In this document: positions 37,870 to 48,200 of the stretch, piece after piece
How the letters are laid out: the number at the start of each line of letters is the position of its first letter
Position numbering within the stretch: position 1 is the stretch's first letter
Assembly: GCA_947501695.1 (NCBI GenBank)
Contig: CANMWO010000001.1
Span: 1-64,000, forward strand
Source: an uncultured Sphingomonadaceae bacterium
GTDB taxonomy: Bacteria > Pseudomonadota > Alphaproteobacteria > Sphingomonadales > Sphingomonadaceae
DNA length: 64,000 bases
Direction of reading: 5' to 3'
Notes under the pieces: generated by a model
Told to the model about the DNA's origin: nothing
Database searches by the model: none
Seen by the model: the letters and a program-made list of their open reading frames with translations, nothing else
Position numbers and translations under genes: made by a program

Positions 37870-38199
37870 ATGGAAATGAACTTCCCACATAAGAGTCTGG
37901 CCCAGACCAGTGTCGAACCGGATGCACCAGCAGGCAGCGCGCATGACGTGCTGATTGCGCATGCGATCGCGCGTCAGGCTCTTTCTCCTTCGGCACGTGC
38001 ATATATTGCACGACGGAAAGGTTTGGCTGCAAAGCCGAGCTATCCCAGCCGAGGGCCGGTGGGAGATCGGATCAAGTTTTTTGCCGGGGAGCTTCCAGCA
38101 AGAAGCTCGTTTGTGAAGAGCGCGCGCATTTTTGAAAAAGGTCATTTTCGACCTGATCTATTGCGTGAAAATTCATCAAGTGATGTGGCGCAAAAGTAA
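37870..38199 (+). CDS. hypothetical protein
   Basis: A 109-residue basic protein without membrane segments. AGAAGG at 37857-37862 is seven bases before the ATG. The first half is Ala-rich (SAHDVLIAHAIARQALSPSA) and the tail ends SSSDVAQK. No family is recognised. It lies directly upstream of sciP, 113 bases away, and diverges from mnmA. Confidence 0.5.
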   Translation: MEMNFPHKSLAQTSVEPDAPAGSAHDVLIAHAIARQALSPSARAYIARRKGLAAKPSYPSRGPVGDRIKFFAGELPARSSFVKSARIFEKGHFRPDLLRENSSSDVAQK

Positions 38200-38312
38200 A
38201 TATGAACGCGTTATTTACCTTGGTGATTTAGTAGTTTGAAAAACTTTATGTCTAAAGATGTAACATAATTTGGACGTAGAAAGAAATGCCGGAAGGCTAA
38301 TTTGAGGGTAGT

Positions 38313-38612
38313 ATGATCGAGAACCAAACCATCAAGCCAGCACAAGTCGTGGGCCCATTGGGTGAACCGTTAACAGTTGCTGATCTGCCAGCACCGGGTA
38401 CGACACGTTGGGTCGTTCGGCGCAAGGCGGAAGTTGTTTCGGCGGTAAATGGAGGTCTTTTGACAGTCGATGAAGTTTGCGATCGGTACAGTCTGTCGCT
38501 GGAAGAATTTGCTTCTTGGCAGCGGGCTGTCGATCGTTCCGGAATGCCTGGCCTGCGGGTGACGCGGATCCAGCACTACCGCGACCTTTATGAGCGTCAG
38601 CAAAAATATTAG
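38313..38612 (+). CDS. sciP: CtrA inhibitor SciP (DUF1153)
   Basis: A 99-residue DNA-binding-type protein matching SciP: RWVVRRKAEVVSAVNGGLLT followed by VDEVCDRYSLSLEEFASWQR, a helix-turn-helix that in Caulobacter binds CtrA and represses its targets in the cell cycle. GAGGG sits four bases before the ATG. A strong terminator follows at 38678. Confidence 0.92.
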   Translation: MIENQTIKPAQVVGPLGEPLTVADLPAPGTTRWVVRRKAEVVSAVNGGLLTVDEVCDRYSLSLEEFASWQRAVDRSGMPGLRVTRIQHYRDLYERQQKY

Positions 38613-38677
38613 TTGTAGTGCTGATTGAACCCATTTGGGTACGTCAATCGGATTAAGCATGAATATTAACAGCTTAG

Positions 38678-38708
38678 AGGCCTTGGAAATTCGTTTCCGA
38701 GGCCTTTT
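38678..38708 (+). terminator. Rho-independent terminator after sciP
   Basis: A 12-pair stem (38678-38689 with 38694-38705, one G-T wobble) closed by a TTCG tetraloop and followed by a T-run. Confidence 0.9.
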
Positions 38709-38799
38709 CCCTAATATTTTCTGGTTTCGGACGGTCATTCGTATTAGATCAACTGATCGGGTCCCTACATAGGGATCAAAAATGGATCAGGAGGAAAAT

Positions 38800-39075
38800 A
38801 TGATTAACTTTATCATCGCACTTGTGATGGGTGGTATCATCGGTTGGCTTGCCAGCATGGTAATGGGTCGGGATGCATCTATGGGTGCGTTCTGGAACGT
38901 CGTTGTGGGTTGTGTCGGTTCAATGCTTGGCGGATGGATCTTCAGCTTCTTTACAGGCGGGACAACAAATCTGCGTGATGCTCCATTTAGTCCGATGACG
39001 TTATTGGTGGCATTCGGTGGAGCGGTTATTCTGCTAGGCATCGTGAATTTAATCAAACGCGGACGTGTCCGTTAA
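38800..39075 (+). CDS. GlsB/YeaQ/YmgE-family stress membrane protein
   Basis: A 91-residue protein with three membrane helices, matching the transglycosylase-associated/GlsB family (IGWLASMVMGRDASMG, NVVVGCVGSMLGG). AGGAGG is nine bases before the ATG at 38800, which therefore outranks an ATG six codons upstream. Members are small membrane proteins linked to general stress. A terminator follows. Confidence 0.88.
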   Translation: MINFIIALVMGGIIGWLASMVMGRDASMGAFWNVVVGCVGSMLGGWIFSFFTGGTTNLRDAPFSPMTLLVAFGGAVILLGIVNLIKRGRVR

Positions 39076-39108
39076 GCTACCTAACCGAATTTCTTTATGG
39101 AAAACAAA

Positions 39109-39136
39109 AGGCTGGCCCGGCAGGGCCGGCCTTTTT
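39109..39136 (+). terminator. Rho-independent terminator after the GlsB-like gene
   Basis: A ten-pair GC-rich stem (39109-39118 with 39123-39132, one G-T pair) with loop GGCA and a TTTT tail. Confidence 0.88.
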
Positions 39137-39338
39137 CGTGCAGAATGATTTGCGGATATGGTAATTTAGCAACGTCTAAGAACCGATGTTTTATATGGGT
39201 GATTGTTCGGGCTTGTGATAACTGGTTTATTGATATAATACACCAAATATACGATTTGCTGTTTCCCCCAAGTTCTGGTGATTCTTTTGTATGTTGCAGC
39301 ACAAAAACAAGATAAAGGCCGGCTGACGAGTATTGATT

Positions 39339-40532
39339 ATGAACTATGAATCGAAAATTTCTGGCGAAGACCTCGATGTCTCGACCTTAGACGAGAGCGA
39401 GGATCAAGCGCGCAGCAAAAAGCGTTTAATGATTGTGGCGCTTGTCGCCGCTGCAATCATACTCGGCTATGTGGCTTATCAGCTGTTGTCTGGTGGTGGC
39501 AACGGCGCCGCAGCTGCGGGTGCTGAAGACAGTCAAGCTCCGGCAGTGACTGTTATTGTTCCTGGGCGTCAGGATGTCGTTCGTACAATAAACGCAACGG
39601 GTACTTTGGCAGCTCGCCGTGAAATTCCTGTTGGCGTTGTCGGTGATGGCGGTCGGGTCACGCAGGTTTACGTTGATGCCGGCGATTGGGTAAAGGCTGG
39701 CCAAGTTATGGCGAGTATTGACCGGTCTGTTCAGAATCAGCAAGTGGTGCGGTTAGAAGCATCGGTTTCTTCGGCCAGAGCTGATCTGAACCTGGCGCAA
39801 GCTAACCTTGATCGTGCGGCAAGGTTGGTTGAACGTGGATTTATCTCCAAAGCTGATATTGATCGCCTGACCGCAACACGGGATTCTAGCGCGGCCCAGC
39901 TTAGGGTCGCACAGGCACAGCTTGGCGAAACCCGCGCTCGCAATAACTTCCTGAATATCGTCGCACCAAAAGGCGGTTTTGTTTTGGAACGCAATGTTGA
40001 GGTTGGTCAGACCGTTAGCCCAGGCAGTGGTATTTTGTTCCGTGTGGCACAAAATGGTGAAATGGAACTGCAGGCCCAGTTGAGCGAGAGTGATTTGGCG
40101 AACATCTCAGTTGGTGTAAGCACCGAAGTGATTCCTGTCGGAACAAATAAAGTGCTGACAGGCCAGATCTGGCAAATTTCTCCCATGATAGATGCCGATT
40201 CACGGCAAGGTATTGCGAAAGTTGCGCTGAGCTATGACCGGGCTCTTCGTCCCGGCGGCTTTGCTAGCACGCGGATAAAAAGTGGAACGTCACAAGCGGC
40301 TGTTTTGCCTGAATCTGCGGTACAAAACGATAGCAAAGGTAGCTTTGTCTATACCATCGACAAGGATGACAAGGTTGTTCGTCGGGATGTCGTCATTGGC
40401 TCCGTTTCTGCAGCTGGGTTATCCATTACTTCAGGCTTGAGCGGAACTGAACGGGTTGTGCTCAGAGCAGCCGGTTTCCTCAACCCTGGCCAAACGGTGA
40501 AGCCTGTGATTGAAAAAGATCAGTCTGCGTGA
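39339..40532 (+). CDS. RND efflux periplasmic adaptor (membrane fusion protein)
   Basis: A 397-residue protein with an N-terminal membrane anchor (MIVALVAAAIILGYVAYQLL), a barrel-sandwich domain (TLAARREIPVGVVGDGGRV), an alpha-helical hairpin and a beta-barrel domain, i.e. the MFP/HlyD family. It bridges the RND pump to an outer membrane channel. The pump gene follows after 11 bases. No TolC-like gene is present in the window, so the channel must be encoded elsewhere. Confidence 0.92.
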   Translation: MNYESKISGEDLDVSTLDESEDQARSKKRLMIVALVAAAIILGYVAYQLLSGGGNGAAAAGAEDSQAPAVTVIVPGRQDVVRTINATGTLAARREIPVGVVGDGGRVTQVYVDAGDWVKAGQVMASIDRSVQNQQVVRLEASVSSARADLNLAQANLDRAARLVERGFISKADIDRLTATRDSSAAQLRVAQAQLGETRARNNFLNIVAPKGGFVLERNVEVGQTVSPGSGILFRVAQNGEMELQAQLSESDLANISVGVSTEVIPVGTNKVLTGQIWQISPMIDADSRQGIAKVALSYDRALRPGGFASTRIKSGTSQAAVLPESAVQNDSKGSFVYTIDKDDKVVRRDVVIGSVSAAGLSITSGLSGTERVVLRAAGFLNPGQTVKPVIEKDQSA

Positions 40533-40543
40533 GGGATTAATTT

Positions 40544-43500
40544 ATGAGCCTCCGTAATATCTCCGCATGGTCGACCCGCAATCCTGTCGTTCCGCTTGTG
40601 CTGTTTACAGCTTTGCTGCTCGCTGGGCTGCTGAGCTTTAACCGCATGGATGTGGTGAACAACCCCGATGTCGAATTCCCTGCAGTTCGGGTGAGTATTT
40701 CTCAACCAGGTGCGGCCCCCACAGAGATTGAAAACCAGATCACACAGCGGGTTGAATCAGCGGTACGTGCGATAAGCGGAGTCAAAAATATTAGCTCCAC
40801 CGCTAGCGAGGGCAGCAGCTCGACTTTTGTCGAATTTGAAATTGGCGCTGATGTCAACGATGCCGTTAATGAAGTGAAAAATGCCGTTGATCAGGCGCGG
40901 GGTTCATTACCTGATGGCATATTGGAGCCGCAAATTTCCAAAGTCGACGCGGTCGGCGGTCCGATTGCCTATTTTGCGGTCAAAGCGGACGATATGACTG
41001 TCGAGCAGCTCAGTTGGTTTGTTGATGACACAGTTGCAAAGCGATTGCTCACCGTAAAGGGAATGGCCGAGGTTGACCGGTTTGGTGGCGTCGATCGAGA
41101 AATCCGCGTGATTCTGAAGCCGGATCGTATGCAAGCACTTGGTGTCACCGCTAACCAAATCAACACCGTATTGCGTCAGGTGAATGTAAATGCGGCAGGT
41201 GGGCGTGCGGAAGTTGGCGGTATCCGGCAATCGGTCCGTGTCCTGGGTAATGCAGAAGACGCCTATGCTCTGTCTCAAACGCAAATTTCTTTGGGCAGTG
41301 GACAGACGATCAAATTGAGCGATGTTGCAGATGTGAACGACTCTTTTGGTGAGCGCAGTTCCATCAGTAAAGTCAAAGGCGTGGAGGTGGTGAATTTCTC
41401 GATGACGCGCGCGCGCGGTGCATCCGATGTGACTGTCTATGACACGGCAGTTGAGATTATGGACAATATCGAGGAAGAAAATCCCGGTGTCGAATTTATC
41501 CGCCTTGGCAGCAGCGTTGATTATACGAAATCCCAGTATAAAAGCTCGATAGCAGCCATGGTGGAAGGTGCCCTTTTGGCCGTGGTCGTGGTATTTCTGT
41601 TTTTGCGTGATTGGCGCGCTACGCTAATTTCCGCGATTGCCATTCCACTATCGGCCATACCGACTTTTTGGTTCATGGACCTGCTCGGCTTCAATTTGAA
41701 CTTTCTGTCCCTTTTGGCACTGGGCTTGGTTGCCGGTGTGTTAGTCGATGACGCTATTGTCGAGATTGAAAATATCGTGCGTCATATGCGGATGGGCAAA
41801 TCCGCCTATCAGGCGTCTATTGACGCCGCCGACGAAATTGGATTGCCGGTTGTTGCCACGTCCTTTTGTATTGTAGCGGTTTTCTTACCGGTTGGATTGA
41901 TGCCTGGCATTTCTGGACAGTTTTTCAAAAATTTCGGAATCACAGTCGTTATATCGGTCCTGATGAGTCTTGCTGTTGCGCGGATGATTACACCGATGGT
42001 CGCGGCCTATTTTCTCGAATCCAAAGGTCATGCCGAGCATGGTGAAGGCGTTTGGATGGAGCGGTATATGCGACTGCTGAATTGGTGTTTGGACCAAACG
42101 AAGGCCAATGAAATCAGAAAAGATTTGGTCCCGGTAAAAATTAGCTGGTGGCAACGCCCTCTTGGCTTTTTGCTATTCACGTCGATTGTTTTAACATTTG
42201 TTGCTGCTGCGTTTATGATCGGCTCAACTGTCAATGGTCTGTTAGTCGAGATATTACCGAGCGTCTTTATCAGTGCGTTTATCGGCCTGATCTTAGGCAT
42301 TGTAGCAGGCGTTGCTGTCACTTGGTTATTGATATTCATAATCCCAGTTGTGATTGGCGCCGTCAGCTCAGGATTTGCGCAATGGTATAAATATCGTTCC
42401 ACGCGTTTTCTGGCACGCGCGCACGATCATCGAGTTTGGATGATGGCCATGGGACTTTTCGCCTTTATCATAACGATCTTGCTTTTTGTTTCCCTTCCAG
42501 GACAATTTCAACCGACCATCGACGAGGATTCCAGTCGGGTTCAGATTGAAGTCGTGCCAGGCACCACGCTCCAGCAAACCGAGAAAATAGCAGATCAGGT
42601 TTCTGAGCTCATGTATCAGCAACCGGAAGTTGAACGGGCGTTAACCCGTGTCCGTGAAACTAACGCGACGGTATTTGTGAACTTTAAAACTGAGCGGGAC
42701 AAAACATCTACAGAATTTGAACGAAGTATGGTGCCGCTTCTGCAGGAGATACCAGACGCACGCATTTCCTTTCAGTCGCAAGGTGGCGGCGGCGGAACAG
42801 GCCGTGATATTTCAATCATGCTAACCGGATCTGATCCTGTACTATTGGATAAAACGGCTTTTGAGCTGGTCGAGCAGATGAAGGATATTGATCTGGTCGT
42901 GGCACCGCGGATTTCCGCTGACCTCAGTAGACCAGAAATCTTGATTACACCTTATTCTGATCTTGCGTCCAAATTGGGTGTGACAACAACTGCGCTCAGT
43001 CAGACTATTCGTATTGCGACCTTGGGTGAGATTGACCAGAATGCGGCGAAATTTTCTTTGTCAGACCGACAGATTCCCATCCGAGTGATGCTGCCTGAAG
43101 AATCGCGCTCGGACCTGACAACGATTGAGAATCTCCCTGTTCCGACTGCATCTGGCGGCACCGTGCCGCTTAGCCGTGTCGCCAAAGTCAGTTTTGGATC
43201 GGGGCCGACATCGATTCAGCGTTACAATCAAAACCGTCGGACATTCGTGGGCGCTGATCTGGCTCCCGACGTTGTAAAAGGCGAGGCGATGATCGCCATT
43301 AACAAACTTCCGATCATGACAAATTTGCCAACCGGCGTTTCCAATGCACCTTTCGGAGAAGAAGAATGGCAACTGGAGCTTTTGGTGAATTTTCAAATTG
43401 CTTTGGTTGCAGGGATATTATTGGTCTTTGCGACTTTGGTATTGCTTTACAAACGCCTTATGTCACCGCTGGTGAATATGGGTTCGTTGGCATTGGCGCC

Positions 43501-43963
43501 GCTCGGCGGTGTTTTCTTAGTCTGGGTGTTTGGCCAGCCCCTGTCGATGCCGGTGTTGATCGGTGTTCTCATGTTGCTTGGAATCGTCAGTAAAAACTCA
43601 ATTTTGCTGATCGATTTTGCGATTATAGAAATGGAAAAGGGCGTGCCCAAGTATGAAGCGATCATGGATGCAGGCCATAAGCGTGCTCAGCCGATTGTTA
43701 TGACTACTGTTGCTATGACGGCTGGTATGGTCCCAACGGCCTTGTCATTGTCTGGTGACGGCGCTTGGCGTGCCCCGATGGGTACCGTGGTGATTGGCGG
43801 TTTGATTGTATCGACGCTCCTTACGCTGGTAATTGTACCCGCTGGTTTCAGTCTTGCTGATGGCTTTGAACGCCGTGTCGGTCCTTGGCTCCGTAAGACG
43901 ATGCTGACTTATAATCCGGGTGATGACGCGGATGATAAGGCAAGGGTTCAGCCCGCCGAGTGA
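40544..43963 (+). CDS. RND-family efflux permease with an unusual central insertion
   Basis: A 1139-residue HAE-type pump. The proton-relay Asp pair is in GLVAGVLVDDAIVEIEN. Two periplasmic porter loops and a second membrane half (GVLMLLGIVSKNSILLIDFA) are present. Against a usual length near 1040, about 100 extra residues lie at ~520-620, between the first and second membrane halves, and include at least two strongly hydrophobic stretches (FLLFTSIVLTFVAAAFMIG; LILGIVAGVAVTWLLIFII). Substrate range is unknown. It overlaps the DUF445 gene by four bases. Confidence 0.93.
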   Translation: MSLRNISAWSTRNPVVPLVLFTALLLAGLLSFNRMDVVNNPDVEFPAVRVSISQPGAAPTEIENQITQRVESAVRAISGVKNISSTASEGSSSTFVEFEIGADVNDAVNEVKNAVDQARGSLPDGILEPQISKVDAVGGPIAYFAVKADDMTVEQLSWFVDDTVAKRLLTVKGMAEVDRFGGVDREIRVILKPDRMQALGVTANQINTVLRQVNVNAAGGRAEVGGIRQSVRVLGNAEDAYALSQTQISLGSGQTIKLSDVADVNDSFGERSSISKVKGVEVVNFSMTRARGASDVTVYDTAVEIMDNIEEENPGVEFIRLGSSVDYTKSQYKSSIAAMVEGALLAVVVVFLFLRDWRATLISAIAIPLSAIPTFWFMDLLGFNLNFLSLLALGLVAGVLVDDAIVEIENIVRHMRMGKSAYQASIDAADEIGLPVVATSFCIVAVFLPVGLMPGISGQFFKNFGITVVISVLMSLAVARMITPMVAAYFLESKGHAEHGEGVWMERYMRLLNWCLDQTKANEIRKDLVPVKISWWQRPLGFLLFTSIVLTFVAAAFMIGSTVNGLLVEILPSVFISAFIGLILGIVAGVAVTWLLIFIIPVVIGAVSSGFAQWYKYRSTRFLARAHDHRVWMMAMGLFAFIITILLFVSLPGQFQPTIDEDSSRVQIEVVPGTTLQQTEKIADQVSELMYQQPEVERALTRVRETNATVFVNFKTERDKTSTEFERSMVPLLQEIPDARISFQSQGGGGGTGRDISIMLTGSDPVLLDKTAFELVEQMKDIDLVVAPRISADLSRPEILITPYSDLASKLGVTTTALSQTIRIATLGEIDQNAAKFSLSDRQIPIRVMLPEESRSDLTTIENLPVPTASGGTVPLSRVAKVSFGSGPTSIQRYNQNRRTFVGADLAPDVVKGEAMIAINKLPIMTNLPTGVSNAPFGEEEWQLELLVNFQIALVAGILLVFATLVLLYKRLMSPLVNMGSLALAPLGGVFLVWVFGQPLSMPVLIGVLMLLGIVSKNSILLIDFAIIEMEKGVPKYEAIMDAGHKRAQPIVMTTVAMTAGMVPTALSLSGDGAWRAPMGTVVIGGLIVSTLLTLVIVPAGFSLADGFERRVGPWLRKTMLTYNPGDDADDKARVQPAE

Positions 43964-45264
43964 AGCCGCTTTCCTCTAAATTGGCACCAACGTCTAATAG
44001 CAGTCCGGTTTCTGGGTCATCCACCGTCTCCCCGGATTTGAACAATGCTGGCCGCGATATGAAAATCATCGCGACGGGTTTGCTCGTGTTGATGGCGGTG
44101 ATTTATTTCACCTCGAAATCCTTCGAAGAAGTGCACCCCGCTCTCGGTTTCGTCCGTGCCTTTGCAGAAGCGGCGATGGTCGGGGGACTAGCGGATTGGT
44201 TCGCAGTTACAGCTTTGTTCCGCCATCCGATGGGGCTGCCAATCCCGCACACTGCCATTATTCCGCGCAACAAGGATCGGATTGGCGATACACTCGCGAA
44301 CTTCCTTAAAAATAATTTCCTGGTTTCACGGATTGTGGCGCAGCGGATGCATGGCATCGACCTAGCAGGTGGCGTTGGACGGTTTTTGAAATCACCCAGC
44401 GGCGGTCAAGGACGTTTACGCATGGGCGCTTCGCGGCTGATTGGCGATATCATTGGTTCGCTGGATCAGGATAGACTCGGTAGCATGTTCAAAGGCGCCG
44501 TGAAGACGCAGGCCAGAGAGTTGGATTTGGCAACTCCAATGGGTCAAATTCTGGAGTCTGTGATGGCGGAAAACCGCCACGGGCCGCTGATCGATTCGAC
44601 AATCAAATGGGCTTATCGAACGCTCGATGCCAATGAATATGTCATTCGTGCAATCGTCCATGATCGCGCCAACAGCGTGATGCGGTGGACCGGGCTCGAC
44701 GATAGGCTAGCTAATGAGGTCGTTGACGGTTTGTACAAATTGCTGGCTGATATGGCTTCTGATCCGGAGCACCCAGTGCGCGCCAAAACAGAAGAGAGCA
44801 TCGTGCAATTGGCGCAGGAGCTGAAAAGCGATCCCGAATTGCGGCAGCGGGTGAATGACTGGAAGCTCGAAATGATTGAAAATCCAGCCATTGCCAGCTG
44901 GATTGACGGCATGTGGGAAACTGGCCGGGAATCATTGCTCAAAGCCTCTCGCGATCCTGAAGCCGCTATGGCTGGTCATTTTGGTGATGCGCTAATGCAA
45001 TTAGGGAGCAGTCTGCAGCAAGACCCATTGCTCAATCGCCAACTCAATCGCTTTGCCCGCCGTGCGGTTGCAGGAGTTGTTGCTAGCTATGGTGATAACA
45101 TCGTTAAACTGGTTTCAGAAACCATTCGAGGCTGGGACGCGCAGACGATAACAGATCGCGTTGAAAACGCGGTTGGCCGGGATCTGCAATATATTCGAGT
45201 AAACGGCACGTTGGTAGGTGGTCTAGTAGGGATTATGCTGCATTTATTGGGCTATTGGATATAG
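43960..45264 (+). CDS. DUF445-family membrane protein
   Basis: A 434-residue protein beginning at a GTG that shares four bases with the efflux pump stop (GTGA). The DUF445 hallmark AEAAMVGGLADWFAVTALFRHP is clear, followed by IPHTAIIPRNKDRIGDTLANF. It has an N-terminal membrane segment and a C-terminal one (GGLVGIMLHLLGYWI) with long amphipathic helices between. Function of the family is not established. Confidence 0.9.
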   Translation: MKPLSSKLAPTSNSSPVSGSSTVSPDLNNAGRDMKIIATGLLVLMAVIYFTSKSFEEVHPALGFVRAFAEAAMVGGLADWFAVTALFRHPMGLPIPHTAIIPRNKDRIGDTLANFLKNNFLVSRIVAQRMHGIDLAGGVGRFLKSPSGGQGRLRMGASRLIGDIIGSLDQDRLGSMFKGAVKTQARELDLATPMGQILESVMAENRHGPLIDSTIKWAYRTLDANEYVIRAIVHDRANSVMRWTGLDDRLANEVVDGLYKLLADMASDPEHPVRAKTEESIVQLAQELKSDPELRQRVNDWKLEMIENPAIASWIDGMWETGRESLLKASRDPEAAMAGHFGDALMQLGSSLQQDPLLNRQLNRFARRAVAGVVASYGDNIVKLVSETIRGWDAQTITDRVENAVGRDLQYIRVNGTLVGGLVGIMLHLLGYWI

Positions 45265-45271
45265 TCTCACG

Positions 45272-48200
45272 CTAACGGTTCAGCAATATTCGGGCTTGCC
45301 CGGCTATTTGCGCCAACATGGCAATAGACGGTCTCGGTGATAGCTGGGCGCGATCGACAATATTTCGAAATTGATCCACGCGGGCGCTATTTTTCTCAAC
45401 CCAGCTTTCCAAAAATTGGTCCATATCCTTGCTGCGTGCTCGTCTCAGAAAATCGAGCCGCATTTGTTGAAAGTCTCGAGCCAACCCTGCAACCAGCAAG
45501 CGATCCCAAGGGTCAGATGGGTTTATGCGGGTCGCTGTCATCTGAGCCCAGTCCAATCCCAGCAGGCTGCCCAATCTGGTGAATGCCGAGGCTACATCGA
45601 ATGCATCAATTTCTCTCTTTTTCGCGAGATACGCTATGCCGGCAGCACCATCATTCTTGTAAATATTGGCCATTTTCTCGGCAATTTCGTTGGTTGCACC
45701 CGCTTCTACAAGCAATCGGGTTTGTTTGGTCGCTTGCAGTTGACCTTCGTCGGTTATCAGGCTGTCGACCTTATCACTCAATTTTCTGATACTTGGTTCC
45801 AGCATTCCCACAGCATCATCAATGGCGCCATTGGTAAGGCCAATGCGCATCAAATCGGCCATGTGTGACCGAAGTACATAAGCCACTCGGTCAAACAGCA
45901 GTAGCCGAACACTCTCACTTATTTTCGCTTCTTCTAGCGATTTCCATATAGCATCGGCATGGAATAAACGTTCGGCTATGACGAAGGCTGCGGCGACTTC
46001 GCCCAATGAGCAGCCTTCTTCTTCTGCTAGTTCAAAAGGATCTATCAGACCAAGTCGATTGACCATCCGGTTAGCCAGCTTTGTTGCTATAATTTCCTTG
46101 CGCAACTGATGATTGAGGACCGTCTCTTTGTGTTTGGCTTTGATGGCACTCGGGAATGCATTGAGCAGCTCGCTATCGAGAGCAGGATCTTCGCTCAGAT
46201 TACTATTTTCAATCGCGTCCTGAAGCGCAAGCTTTGCAGTGGAGATCAGGACCGCGAGTTCGGGGCGGAAAAGCCCGCGATCTTCTTGTTTGCGACGGAT
46301 GAGGTCTTCGTTGGTCGCCAAGCCTTCGACAGCACGATCAAGTTTCCCCTGTTCCTCGAAATATTCGATCAAGCGGATATTGGACGGCAGTGTTTTTCTG
46401 CCTCCTATTTCAGCGATCGAGAGGCCGAGAGCTTGAAGCCGGTTGTCTTCGAGGACAAGTGCACCGACTTCATCGGTCATTTTTTGTAGCAGCGTGTTGC
46501 GCGCTCCAAGCTTCAGTTGGCCAGCTGCCATTGCCGCATTAAGGGCGATTTTGATATTAACTTCATTGTCCGAGCAATCGACACCCGCACTATTGTCAAT
46601 AAAATCGGTATTGATCCGGCCGCCTAGGCCAGAAAAGGCAATACGCCCCGCTTGAGTGATGCCCAGATTGGCACCTTCCCCGATAACCTTCACACGCAAT
46701 TGCTTGGCATCGATACGAATATTATCGTTGGAAGGATCTCCCACCTCAATATTATTTTCGCCGGAGGCTTTGATGTAAGTGCCGATTCCGCCGAACCAGA
46801 GTAAATCTGTCTTGCTGGCCAATATCGCAGAGATTAACCGTGACGGTGTGATTTCTGTCTCGCCGGATAGGTCCAAAAGGGCAGCAATTTTTTTGTTGAT
46901 CTTCAGAGTTTTGGAATGGCGAGAGAAAATGCCACCACCTTTCGATATCAAGCTTTTATCGTAGTCGTCCCAGCTGGAACGAGGCAGTTCAAACAGACGC
47001 TTGCGTTCTTTCCAGCTTGCGGCTGGATCGGGATCGGGATCGATAAAAATATGGCGATGATCAAAGGCGGCCACAAGCCGCAAAGATTTTGATAGCAGCA
47101 TGCCATTGCCAAAAACATCACCCGACATATCGCCGACACCGATGACGTTGACCGGTTCTTTTTGGATATCCACGCCCATTTCAGCGAAATGTCGTTGTAC
47201 GGAAACCCATGCCCCGCGCGCAGTGATACCCATTGCTTTATGGTCATAGCCATTGCTGCCACCGCTCGCGAAAGCATCGCCCAACCAAAACCCCTTTTCG
47301 GTCGCAATCGCATTCGCAATGTCAGAGAAGGTCGCTGTGCCTTTATCGGCGGCTACCACAAAATAAGGATCATCTTCATCCAACCGAACGACATTTTTCG
47401 GTGGTACGACTTCGCCCTCTATTATGTTGTCCGTGATCGACAGTAACGCGCTGATGAAAACTTTGTAGGATGCGATGCCTTCAGCAATAAAAGCGTCCCG
47501 ATCGTCACCTGTTGGTAATTGCTTTGCATAAAAGCCACCTTTGGCACCGGTCGGAACGATTACGGCATTCTTGACCCGTTGCGCTTTCATCAATCCCAAA
47601 ATCTCGGTGCGGAAATCATCTCGCCGATCTGACCAACGCAGCCCACCGCGAGCAACAGGTCCAGCACGCAGATGGATGCCTTCAACCTTTGGACTGTAAA
47701 CAAATACCTCTCGCCATGGCACGGGAGCTGGCAGGTCAGGTATTTTAGCGCTTTCAATCTTGAATGCGAGCGCTTCGCTTGTACCTTCAACGAATGCATT
47801 GGTGCGCAATATGGACTCGATCACCGCACGAAATAGCCGCAAAATCCTATCATCATCGATTCCCTGGACTTTGACCAAGCCGCTTTCGATGGCTTTAATC
47901 GCTTCCGTTGAGGCTCTTTCCCTATCGCCGTCAAACATCGGATCGTGCAGCGTTGCGAATAAATTAATCAAGGCACGCGTTACATTACTTGCTTCAGCCA
48001 GCGCTTCGACAACGGTAATCAGACCATAGCTTAAACCTGTTTGACGTAAATAACGAAACCAAGCCCTGATCCATACGGTGGATTGGGCGCTGATACCGGT
48101 AGTGGTGATAAGTTGGTTAAAGCTGTCGTTTTCGGCAAAACCTTCCAGTACATCGGTAATCGCATCTTGAATTTCCGACGCACGAGCGATTAAATCATCC

